From: Streptomyces sp. NBC_00557
GTDB taxonomy: Bacteria > Actinomycetota > Actinomycetes > Streptomycetales > Streptomycetaceae
Direction of reading: 5' to 3'
Assembly (NCBI RefSeq): GCF_036345995.1
Contig: NZ_CP107797.1
Coordinates: 1-64,000, forward strand
DNA length: 64,000 nt
Shown here: positions 18,480-25,750 of the stretch, one piece after another
How positions within the stretch are numbered: the first letter of the stretch is position 1
Layout: each line of letters begins with the position of its first letter
The notes under the pieces: model-generated
What the model was told of the DNA's origin: nothing
Database searches by the model: none
The model's input: the letters and a program-made list of their open reading frames with translations, nothing else
Position numbers and translations under genes: made by a program

Positions 18480-18726
18480 CGACGGCGCCCCCAAGACGTC
18501 CCACGAACAGGCTGGACCGTCGTCAGCGTGCGATGAGCGAGCAGTCCTCGCTTCGGCATGTCGCACCGGCGCCCGGTCCTCTCGCCGGCGCACCTTTCGT
18601 CGAGAGCTGCCGCGAGTAGAGCTGATGATGTCAGCCGGGACAGTACAGTGCCGTTACTTTGAGCAACAATTGGCCAGTCTGGTCGGCGGCCGCCCGATCC
18701 CCCGGTCATCGTGCTGCGGTCGGCGG
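18480..18726. other. Intergenic region at the start of the plasmid backbone
   Basis: About 250 bases upstream of the membrane protein gene. It must hold that gene's promoter. No repeat or RNA is seen before the palindromes at 18727. Confidence 0.4.
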
Positions 18727-18769
18727 CTATTACGCCGTAATGGAGATCGGCGCTATTACGGCGTAATAG
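18727..18769. repeat. Two parS-like 17-bp palindromes
   Basis: CTATTACGCCGTAATGG (18727-18743, one mismatch) and CTATTACGGCGTAATAG (18753-18769, perfect), 26 bp apart. The consensus has 8-bp arms around one central base. The same element recurs around and inside parB, so these are candidate ParB-binding (centromere) sites. Confidence 0.75.
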
Positions 18770-18890
18770 CTGACGGCCTACGCAGGTGATGCGTACGACC
18801 GGTCAGCGGCGCGTCAGAGGAGCGTCAGTCCGGCCTGGCATCGTGAAACACGTGAACGGCACCGCGGGAAGACCGCGGGGCCGGGAGCGA

Positions 18891-18989
18891 GGAGAGGTGC
18901 CCGGAGTGGCTGATCGGGGACCAGGGCGGCAAGCCCGGAGTCGGACTCCTGCGAGGGTCCACGCAGGTTCGAATCCTGCCCTCTCCGCA
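18891..18989 (+). tRNA. Class II (serine-like) tRNA or degenerate tRNA-like gene
   Basis: Acceptor stem GGAGAGG (18891-18897) pairs with CCTCTCC (18980-18986), followed by G and a genomic CA. The T arm is perfect (GCAGG-TTCGAAT-CCTGC, 18963-18979). A D arm (CCCG...CGGG) and a long variable arm (GGACTCC...GGGTCC) fit a type II tRNA, as for serine or leucine. The anticodon arm does not: 18921-18938 folds as a longer stem with a bulged A and a 5-base GGCAA loop, with no U33. No anticodon can be assigned. It may be non-functional or have another role. Confidence 0.55.
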
Positions 18990-19100
18990 AGTGCAGAGCG
19001 CAGCGATACGGTCTCGGCCGCCCCATGGCGGCCGAGACCGTACGTGTGCGTGCCCGGCGGCCGTCGTCCTTGCGTTCGGGGCAAGCGAGACGTCCTGACG

Positions 19101-19137
19101 AGCGCACCTCATGTACGTGACGTCAATGAGGTGCGCT
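19101..19137. terminator. Hairpin downstream of the rep-like operon containing a 20-bp repeat
   Basis: Arms 19101-19112 and 19126-19137 pair perfectly over 12 bp. The hairpin lies 10 bases past the end of the minus-strand operon, so it could terminate it. Its left arm and loop carry CTCATGTACGTGACGTCAAT (19108-19127), repeated exactly at 20084-20103 upstream of the same operon. Confidence 0.55.
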
Positions 19138-19147
19138 CCTGCGATCG

Positions 19148-19462
19148 TCAGGTCGCGCGGCGCAGCGGGACGACGACGTTCTCCCCCATGCGCTTGGGGT
19201 CGAGGCGGTAGTACTTGATGTGCCCGATTCTCTCGGTCTCCTCGAGCCAGCCGGCCTCGATGACCTGCTTACGGGTGCGGGAGAAGACGGGTGGCGCCAT
19301 GCCGACGAGCTTGGCCAGGTTGGCCGCGGTTTCGAGGACGGCGCCGGACCGGTCGGTCGGGTGCAGGGCGTACAGCATGACGACGAGACGCTGGTTGGCG
19401 CTCATGCCGGCCGTCTTCTCAAGCAGTTCCAGGTTCTTCTGCTTGTCGTCGGTGCTGATCAC
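19148..19462 (-). CDS. RepL-like/MarR-like winged-helix protein, second of a pair
   Basis: A 104-residue protein starting at GTG 19462, whose codon overlaps the upstream gene's stop as GTGA. A winged-helix region (LAKLVGMAPPVFSRTRKQVIEAGWL) is followed by IKYYRLDPKRMGENVVV, which resembles the end of RepL-type replication proteins. It is a shorter homologue of the gene in front. The tight coupling and the flanking repeats suggest a replication-initiation or copy-control pair, as reported for some large linear Streptomyces plasmids. Function by context only. Confidence 0.6.
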   Translation of the reverse strand: MISTDDKQKNLELLEKTAGMSANQRLVVMLYALHPTDRSGAVLETAANLAKLVGMAPPVFSRTRKQVIEAGWLEETERIGHIKYYRLDPKRMGENVVVPLRRAT

Positions 19463-19911
19463 TGGGCCTCCCACCGTGCAGGGGCATTCTCGTCGAATCC
19501 TGGGATGTCCGGCGGGTTGCACGTCTTCACGGCTTCACGCTGTTCGATCCCTGTGCCGTGAAAGGCAATGTACGGGCTGATCCGGTAGAAGTTGTAGTTG
19601 CCGATGCGTCCTCGGATCACCAGGATGCGGTGTTTGGCCAGCTTCCTGTTGATTTTTCCTACGGCATCCGGGGACATGCCCACGCGTTTGGCGATGTCCG
19701 CTCCGGTGGCCCGCAGCGGTTCCATGCCCTCGGGCGAGACCCCGATCCACCACAGGACGAGGAACTTCTGGCTGGGCGTGAACGCCTTGGACTCGGTGAT
19801 CGCCTCGACTCGTGCCTTGTCGACCTGTGTGTGCCGGCCGGAGAAGGCATACGGCGCATAGGGGACCGGCTCGCCGGTATCGGCGTCGACCAGTCTGCGT
19901 ACTGCTCCCAA
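19459..19911 (-). CDS. RepL-like winged-helix replication protein, first of a pair
   Basis: A 150-residue protein whose best start is TTG 19911, preceded by GGAGG; no ATG or GTG fits better. Residues about 40-125 carry a winged helix (AFTPSQKFLVLWWIGV...GADIAKRVGMSPDAVGKINRKLAKHRIL) and the wing motif YNFYRISPYIAFHGTG, which resembles RepL plasmid initiators. Its upstream region holds a 21-bp iteron array and direct repeats, the normal setting for an iteron-binding initiator. It could instead be a MarR-like repressor. Confidence 0.62.
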   Translation of the reverse strand: MGAVRRLVDADTGEPVPYAPYAFSGRHTQVDKARVEAITESKAFTPSQKFLVLWWIGVSPEGMEPLRATGADIAKRVGMSPDAVGKINRKLAKHRILVIRGRIGNYNFYRISPYIAFHGTGIEQREAVKTCNPPDIPGFDENAPARWEAQ

Positions 19912-19977
19912 CGGGCCCTCCGTGGAAGGGGGGTGATTGGTGGTTCATGAGGGACGACCGTGAGGCCGACCAGATGA

Positions 19978-20103
19978 ACTTAACGTACATGAGCATGAAG
20001 TCAATCAACTCCGCCTGTCGGCCGTGTCGCCTGTCGCTCCGTCAAGGTCTCCTCGTGCACTCAGGACTGCTCCGAGCGGTCGACTCATGTACGTGACGTC
20101 AAT
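19978..20103. repeat. Repeats of CTCATGTACGT upstream of the rep-like operon
   Basis: An inverted copy sharing CTCATGTACGT lies at 19978-19993 (minus strand). A full CTCATGTACGTGACGTCAAT lies at 20084-20103, identical to 19108-19127 beyond the operon. Position just upstream of the first gene suggests an operator or initiator-binding site. The core TGACGTCA is itself palindromic. Confidence 0.6.
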
Positions 20104-20106
20104 CTG

Positions 20107-20212
20107 GTACGTCTGCAGGATCGTGGTACCCGGTTCCTACAGTCGTGGTGGCAGTTCTTCTGAACCGGGTGCCAGTTCCTGGAAACGTGGTGTGCGGTTC
20201 CTGAGACCGGGT
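20107..20212. repeat. 21-bp iteron array, candidate replication origin
   Basis: Head-to-tail units at 20107-20127, 20128-20149, 20150-20170, 20171-20191 and 20192-20212. Four of the five are exactly 21 bases and one is 22. The last four share CRGTTCYT near the start and nearly all end CGKGGT; the first keeps only the end. The array is about 200 bases in front of the RepL-like pair, in the arrangement of iteron-controlled plasmid origins. Confidence 0.65.
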
Positions 20213-20932
20213 GGTACGTCCGAGGGATCTGGGCACCACGATCCGTGGAGCGCCGTGCACGATTGGCGGAACTGCCTGCCAGTTCTCCCGATCTGGGTTG
20301 TTCGATGTGTTTACGCAGGTCAGAGCCGCAATGGCGGGTGCGCTCTCTTACCTCGGTATCCGGCGGGCGACCCGTCCGGGGAGGCGGGAGTGGAATCGGT
20401 GGGCTAGTACGCCGTAATGACTGGCCGGGCTGTTGCGACGTACCAGGGTCTGCCGGTCACACTCCCCCCAACCGCCCGACCGACCTCAGCCCACGACAAG
20501 TCGCCCCGGACAGGCCTCGCTCGACAGCGGACCTCGGACCGCTCGAGTCCTGCTCGACGACGGAGCCGCGCGTACACGAACCCGGTGCTTCCCGGCGCGC
20601 ACGGTCCGGGCCACGACGAAACGGATGCGCGCCGGGAAGTGCCGGGGCAGCGGGGTCCAGGGGCCGGCGAAGGCCCCTGGTACCACGCTGCTCAGCCACG
20701 TCCGGGTCCGTTCACGGAGCTGCACCGGGAAACGGCGGATGCCCGTGGGGGGCTGTGACCCGCACCCGGGAACGGGCGGTACGGCAGGAGACTTCTGGGC
20801 GTGGGCTGTTACGGCGTAAGAGCTCCAGGACCGACACTGGGGGCGTCGGCACGGTGCCTTACACCCCGTCAGACTGAAGCAACTAACGTGTCGGTGCTTC
20901 CAAAGATCTTGGACGTTAGTAAGGTGTCGTCC
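20213..20932. other. Region between iterons and parA
   Basis: About 720 bases without a supported gene. It holds two degenerate 17-bp palindromes (20404-20420, CTAGTACGCCGTAATGA; 20806-20822, CTGTTACGGCGTAAGAG) and the dyad in front of parA. Overlapping frames at 20417-20900 look like random GC-rich ORFs. Confidence 0.5.
20882..20920. promoter_or_regulatory. Candidate operator of parA-parB
   Basis: Perfect inverted repeat ACTAACGT (20882-20889) and ACGTTAGT (20913-20920), with 23 bases between, ending 12 bases before the parA start codon. It is well placed for autoregulation by ParA or ParB. Confidence 0.55.
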
Positions 20933-22213
20933 ATGAGTTCGCCAGCCAATTCCAGCGACCGCGAGAAGGTCGTCTCCAAGCTGCCGGGATGGCTCCGGCA
21001 GAACCTCAAGGTCAGAGCCGCCCAGCACGGGATCGAGATCCAGGCGGCCGTCGAGCAGGGCATCCGGGACTGGTGCACGCTCGCCTCCACTCCCCCGGCC
21101 GTCGACACCTCGCGTGCCGACTCGTTCTCCACCTTCCTGCCGCCCGGCCAGTGGGACGAGTTCCGGCAGGTCGCGACCGAGCGCCGGGTCTCGCTGATCC
21201 AGGGCCTGGCGCAGTCGGTGCAGTTGTGGCTCGACTCCAATCCCGCGCCGCACGTGGAGCGGCCCGAGATCACCCGCCGCATCATCGTGTGCAACCAGAA
21301 GGGCGGTGTCGGCAAGACCGCGATCACGGCGGGCCTCGGCGAGGCGCTCGCCGAGGACACCGAGCGCCTGCACGCGGTGCGGGTGGCCAAGGCGCTCACC
21401 GAGGCCCTGCGGGCGAGCGAGGCGTCCGACGACGAGGTGCCGGGCAGCGAGGTGCCGGGCGGCGACGACCCGCTCAGCGTGGAGAACCTGCCGGGGCTCG
21501 GGATGCGGGTCCTGCTGGTCGACTTCGACCCGCAGTGCCACCTGACCAACCAGCTCGGGGCCACTCCCCTGCCGATGAACGGCGACAGCCTGACCAACCA
21601 CATGGCGGGCGACCCCAAGGGCGACCTGCGCGATCTCATCGTCTCCATCGACGACGAGACCTTCGGCGGGCGGCTCCATCTGCTGCCCGCCTGCAACGAC
21701 GCTTTCCTGCTCGATGTGCGTCTGTCCGCGGTGCGCGCCAGGGAGGCGGCACTGGAACGAGCCCTCGCCCCGCTCGAGGCCGACTACGACGTGATTCTCG
21801 TCGACTGCCCGCCGAGCCTCGGCCTGAGCATGGACGCCGCCGCGTACTACGGCCGCCGGCGCGACGGGGAGAAGCCCGGTCAGTCCGGTGCGCTGATCGT
21901 CGTCCAGGCCGAGGACAGCTCGGCGGACGCCTACGAGCTGCTCACCACCCAGATCGACGACCTGCGCGGTGACTTGCAGGTCGACATCGACTACCTGGGC
22001 ATCGTCGTCAACCTGTACGACTCGCGGCGCGGCTTCATCGCCACCTCCTCGCTGCAGGGCTGGGTGGACATAAAGGATCCCCGGGTCGTCGGACTCATCG
22101 GCGACCTCAAGGAGCAGAAGGAAGCGGTCCGGATGAAGCGGCCGCTGCTGTCCTACGCACCCAAGTCGCAGCAGGCGATCGGGATGCGCGCACTGGCCCG
22201 GGAGATCGTATGA
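20933..22213 (+). CDS. parA: ParA-family partition ATPase
   Basis: A 426-residue ATPase of the MinD/ParA fold that moves plasmid copies apart. The ATG at 20933 is chosen because it follows the operator dyad. Residues 1-110 form an extra N-terminal DNA-binding-like domain containing two similar short segments (LPGWLRQNLKVRAAQHGIE and LPPGQWDEFRQVATERR). The deviant Walker A KGGVGKTA is near 122-130, Walker A' region LLVDFDPQ near 196 and Walker B VILVDCPPS near 287. An Asp/Glu-rich insert (DDEVPGSEVPGGDD) is unusual. It overlaps parB as ATGA. Confidence 0.9.
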   Translation: MSSPANSSDREKVVSKLPGWLRQNLKVRAAQHGIEIQAAVEQGIRDWCTLASTPPAVDTSRADSFSTFLPPGQWDEFRQVATERRVSLIQGLAQSVQLWLDSNPAPHVERPEITRRIIVCNQKGGVGKTAITAGLGEALAEDTERLHAVRVAKALTEALRASEASDDEVPGSEVPGGDDPLSVENLPGLGMRVLLVDFDPQCHLTNQLGATPLPMNGDSLTNHMAGDPKGDLRDLIVSIDDETFGGRLHLLPACNDAFLLDVRLSAVRAREAALERALAPLEADYDVILVDCPPSLGLSMDAAAYYGRRRDGEKPGQSGALIVVQAEDSSADAYELLTTQIDDLRGDLQVDIDYLGIVVNLYDSRRGFIATSSLQGWVDIKDPRVVGLIGDLKEQKEAVRMKRPLLSYAPKSQQAIGMRALAREIV

Positions 22214-23556
22214 GCAAGGCCGACCAGCTGGGAGCCGGCCGTTTCGGCGGGGGAGTGCGCTCGGTCAGCGCGCGCCGCCAGGCCGTGGCCGCCGCCACCG
22301 GGGTGCCCACCGAGGGGGTCGCCCCGCCCACCGAGCTTCCGCCGCACCGCATCAGCCTCAACCCCGACAACCCCCGGTCCAGTCTCGGTGACCTGACCGA
22401 TCTCGCGGGCAGCCTGAAGACGCACGGGCAGAAGCAGGCGATCACGGTCATGAACCGTGACGCCTACATCAAGGCCAACCCCGAGCGTGAGGCCGACCTC
22501 GAGCCCGACACCACGCATGTCGTCATCGACGGCAGCAGCCGGCTCGCCGCCGCCCGCGAGGCAGGGCTCCCAGCCGTCAAGGTGATGGTCAGCGACGACC
22601 AGGGCACCAACTCCGAGGAACTCCTGGAGTCCGCGCTCGTCGCCAACATCCACCGCAGCGATCTCGGGGAGCTCGACGAGGCGCGGGCGCTGCGGCGCCT
22701 GCTGGCCATCCACGGCAGCCAGACCGCCCTGTCCAAGCGGCTCCACCGCTCGCAGGGGTGGGTGTCGCAGCGGCTGGCCCTGCTCAATCTCACTCCCGAA
22801 CTGCAGCGCCGTATCGGCGAGGAGCCGATCGATCTGCTGCGCGCGGTGGCCAACAAGCCGGCCGCTGAGCAGGAGGCCGCGCTCCAGGAGCTCAAGCAGG
22901 AGCGGGCGCGCCGGGAGGAGGAGCGGCGCGGGCGGCAGAAGGCGAGCGGAGGCGAGAGCGCTGCGCCCACCGCGTCGGAGCGGCCGGCTGAGCGGGAGGG
23001 CTATTACGGCGTAAGAGGAGACGGCGATCCTGGCACGGCGGCGGGGGCCGGGCAGGCGGAACCGGCCGGGGGCACCGGGTCGGGCCGGCGAGCGGGGGAG
23101 TCGGGGAGCTATTACGGCGTAATAGGAGGCGAGGAACCCGGCCCGGCCGCAACGGCGGAACCGAGGGAGCGAGCCGGTGCTGCCGCTTCCGGTCGGCGGG
23201 CGGCGAAGGCCGAGGGCTATTACGGCGTAATAGGGGGAGCCAAGTCGGAAGCTCCGGCGGCGGGAGCAGCGGGGGCGTCTGCGCCGGCCGCTGGTGCAGC
23301 CGAGGTGCCCGAGCCGCGGGCGGAGACGTCCGTCGCCGATGCGGAGGCGGATGCGTCGGGCGGCTCCCATCCGCGCCGGGTGCCGTACGACGAGCCGGGG
23401 CCCCTCGCCATGCTCCTGGACCGGAACATCGACAACGACGACACCTTCTTCGACCTGCTCCGGTACCTGTGCAAGAAGGGGCGGGAGCGGAACCCCGCCC
23501 GGCTCGCCGAACTGGCGCAGTCCTTCGCCGAGGAGGCTGCCGTGCAGGGCGAGTGA
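22210..23556 (+). CDS. parB: ParB-family partition protein with centromere-like sites inside its gene
   Basis: A 448-residue DNA-binding partner of ParA. The ParB/Srx nuclease-like domain spans about 40-130 (RISLNPDNPRSSLGDLTDLAGSL, VVIDGSSRLAAAREAG), and the helix-turn-helix is at about 165-190 (TALSKRLHRSQGWVSQRLALL). A long Ala/Gly/Glu-rich linker follows (about 230-390), then a conserved dimerisation-like end (LAMLLDRNIDNDDTFFDLL). The linker contains the peptide GYYGV(I/R)GG or SYYGVIGG three times, each encoded by one copy of the 17-bp palindrome. The linker is longer than in most plasmid ParBs. Confidence 0.9.
   Translation: MSKADQLGAGRFGGGVRSVSARRQAVAAATGVPTEGVAPPTELPPHRISLNPDNPRSSLGDLTDLAGSLKTHGQKQAITVMNRDAYIKANPEREADLEPDTTHVVIDGSSRLAAAREAGLPAVKVMVSDDQGTNSEELLESALVANIHRSDLGELDEARALRRLLAIHGSQTALSKRLHRSQGWVSQRLALLNLTPELQRRIGEEPIDLLRAVANKPAAEQEAALQELKQERARREEERRGRQKASGGESAAPTASERPAEREGYYGVRGDGDPGTAAGAGQAEPAGGTGSGRRAGESGSYYGVIGGEEPGPAATAEPRERAGAAASGRRAAKAEGYYGVIGGAKSEAPAAGAAGASAPAAGAAEVPEPRAETSVADAEADASGGSHPRRVPYDEPGPLAMLLDRNIDNDDTFFDLLRYLCKKGRERNPARLAELAQSFAEEAAVQGE
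23001..23233 (+). repeat. Three 17-bp palindromes embedded in parB
   Basis: 23001-23017 (CTATTACGGCGTAAGAG, one mismatch), 23109-23125 and 23217-23233 (both perfect). Spacing is exactly 108 bp each time, a whole number of codons. All three are in the same reading frame (Tyr-Tyr-Gly-Val), so they sit in the linker without disturbing the protein. Confidence 0.85.
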
Positions 23557-23623
23557 GCACTGCGGGAACAGCGACGGGCCGGTTGCCTTGGGGGCGGCCG
23601 GCCCGTCCCTTGTTGTCTGCGAG

Positions 23624-23676
23624 CTATTACGGCGTAATAGCTCGCAGGGCGGTGCCGGGCTATTACGCCGTAATAG
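23624..23676. repeat. Two 17-bp palindromes just after parB
   Basis: Perfect copies at 23624-23640 and 23660-23676. The first is extended to 14-bp arms (TGCGAG...CTCGCA), so it may also serve as the parB terminator. They are 36 bp apart. Confidence 0.8.
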
Positions 23677-23756
23677 GCCGACGGGGAGCGGCGCCGGCCC
23701 GCGCCACGTGCGAGGCCGCTGGGGTTCCTGCAGCGGCGGGCGGGCACTTCCAGTAA

Positions 23757-24927
23757 GTGATCCCCGCAACCGCCCTGGCCGGCGAACCCGCCCTCGCGTA
23801 CGCCGAGCACCGCACGAGTCCGAACGCCTCCGGGCACCACCGGGAACCCACCAGGGTGAGCGCCGACGAGTCGGTCGCCGCTCTGCGGGCTCTGCACCGC
23901 CTGAACCTGGTCGACCACACCCCCGACGCGCCCCATCGGGCCGTACGCATCCACAGCCTGATCCAACGCTCGGTCCGCGAGACCCTGTCCTCGCAGCAGC
24001 AGGACAGCCTCGCTCGCGTCGCCGCCGATGCCCTGATCGCAGCCTGGCTCGCGGTCGAGCGCGACGTCGCGCTCGACCGCGCTTTGCGCGACAACGCCCA
24101 GGTGCTTCAGCACCTCGCCGGGACCGCCCTGTTCCGCCCCGACGCCGATGAAGTGCTCTTCCGTACCGGCAGCAGTCTTGGGGCGAGCGGACAGATGGCA
24201 GCCTCGCTCACGCACTCTTGGTCCCGACCATCGCGACACCTTCGCCGCCCGCGCCAACCTCGCGCAGATGACAGGCATGTCGGGGGATGCGGACGGCGCC
24301 GTGAGCGCCTTCGCCGCGTTGCTGCGCGGCGTGGAACGGGTTCTGGGTCCTGACCACCTCGAGACCCTGGGCGCCCGTGCCAACACCGCTTATTGGCTGA
24401 GGCAGGCGGGGAACGCGGTCCTCGCGGAGAGCACCTTCGCCGGACTCGCTGCCGACTCGCTTCGCATTCTGGGCTCGGAACACCCTCGGCCCCTGGCCGT
24501 CTGCACCAACCTGGCCTTCTGGCGAGCCGCGACGGGCAACGCCGACGGCGGGGTCAGCGTCCTGGCCGACCTGCTGAACGCGTGCCTGCGGGTGCTGAGG
24601 CCCGACCATCCGTACGTCCTGACTGTCCGCGGCAGGCTCGCCGCCATGAGGAGAAGGGCGGGCGACGCCGCCGGGGCCGCGACGGCATACGCCGAACTGC
24701 TGGACGACCAGGAGCGGCTGCTGGGCTCAGCCCATCCCGACACCCTGGCCACCCGGGCCAATCTCGGGGAGTCGCTGGGAACCGCAGGCGACACAGCGGT
24801 GGCCGCTCGTATGTTCGCGGAGCTGTACGAGGACTGCCGGCGACGACTGGGCCCGAACCACCCAGGGACACGGGCAGCCCACGACGGCCTCAGGCGCTGG
24901 CAGGCACAGTCGAGCGGGACGGCGTAG
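23757..24927 (+). pseudogene. Truncated, frameshifted NB-ARC/TPR protein
   Basis: The piece from 23757 encodes the end of an NB-ARC-associated region (VAALRALHRLNLVDHTPDAP, RAVRIHSLIQRSVRETL). At about 24215 homology moves to another frame giving four to five tetratricopeptide units of the LGPDHRDT...ARANLA type, ending at 24927. The ATPase part is missing and an in-frame TAA immediately precedes 23757. It is a dead remnant of a typical actinobacterial NB-ARC-TPR gene. The intact homologue would be a STAND-type signalling protein. Confidence 0.65.
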
Positions 24928-24933
24928 GCGAGG

Positions 24934-25160
24934 CTGTCACGCCGTAAGGGAGAGCTATTACGGCGTAATAGGTGCCGGGGAGCCGATCGATGTTCGGCGG
25001 GCCGGGTCGGTGGGTGGGGGAGCCGGAGAGCTATTACGCCGTAATAGGGGGCAGTGAGCCGGGCGCGGCGGCGGTGGACGGGCATGGGGGCCGGCTCGGT
25101 GGTGCCAGGGCGGGGCTGAGGGGAGGGAGGCGGAGGGCGAGGGCTATTACGGCGTAATAG
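24934..25160. repeat. Cluster of 17-bp palindromes between the TPR remnant and tpg
   Basis: Perfect copies at 24955-24971, 25031-25047 and 25144-25160, plus a degenerate CTGTCACGCCGTAAGGG at 24934-24950. This non-coding gap of about 260 bases, between convergent genes, has the densest cluster of sites outside any gene. Confidence 0.8.
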
Positions 25161-25189
25161 GTCGGTCCTCGTCGGTGAGGCGCAGGCGG

Positions 25190-25744
25190 CTACAGGGAGA
25201 TGTCGATCTGGTCGACGTCGGTGAACTGGACGTCCAGGCCCTGGGCTCGGGTGTTGTCGGCTCGGAAGTACATCTCTCCGAGGCCTTCCGCCGCGATCTG
25301 CAGGAGTTGGTCCTCGGTGGCTCCGGCGTCTCGGGCCTGGAAGAGGCGCTCGGCCCAGCGGGGCGGGAGGGCCTGGGTGATGTCGCGGATGCGGGCGTCG
25401 TCGGTGGTGCCGGGGGCGGCGGTGAAGCCGAACCTGGCCCGGGTGGTGAAGACCAGGCCGTCGGTGGTGGCGGCCCTCTGCTTGGCGCGGGCCCGGACCT
25501 GCGGCTGCCAGCGGCGGCGGACCTCGCGCTCCAGGCGGGCGGCGAGTTCGGGGCGGGGCTGCTTCAACTGGTCGACCACGTACCGTTCCACCGTGCGCTG
25601 GGAGATGCCCAGCAGTTCGGCGACCGGCCTGGTGCCCTTGAGCTGTTTGACGAGGAACCTCATCCGGGCCGGTGCGCTCTTGGGGATGGGGCGGGTGAAC
25701 GCCTGCTCCAGCGCGCGGTCCAGGCTGTCCCCTACCGAGTCCAT
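25190..25744 (-). CDS. tpg: Telomere terminal protein Tpg
   Basis: A 184-residue protein matching Streptomyces Tpg, which is covalently attached to the 5' ends of linear replicons and primes telomere patching. Seen: the HTH-like LKGTRPVAELLGISQRTVERYV, the central RRRWQPQVRARAKQRAAT, TRARFGFTAAPGTTDDAR and the acidic end LDVQFTDVDQIDIS. It lies 6 bases after tap in the same direction. The start at 25744 gives full family length. It fits directly with the telomere seen at 1-230. Confidence 0.92.
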   Translation of the reverse strand: MDSVGDSLDRALEQAFTRPIPKSAPARMRFLVKQLKGTRPVAELLGISQRTVERYVVDQLKQPRPELAARLEREVRRRWQPQVRARAKQRAATTDGLVFTTRARFGFTAAPGTTDDARIRDITQALPPRWAERLFQARDAGATEDQLLQIAAEGLGEMYFRADNTRAQGLDVQFTDVDQIDISL

Positions 25745-25750
25745 GACCGG

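Noticed and set aside
18803..19112. Three minus-strand frames over the tRNA-like gene (products with GFEPA or QDSNL)
   Set aside because: These are the well-known spurious ORFs created by reading tRNA genes backwards.
20107..20212. CRISPR array
   Set aside because: Units are head-to-tail without unique spacers between conserved repeats; they fit iterons.
22153..23769. 538-codon minus-strand frame across parB
   Set aside because: Antisense to parB with no recognisable fold.
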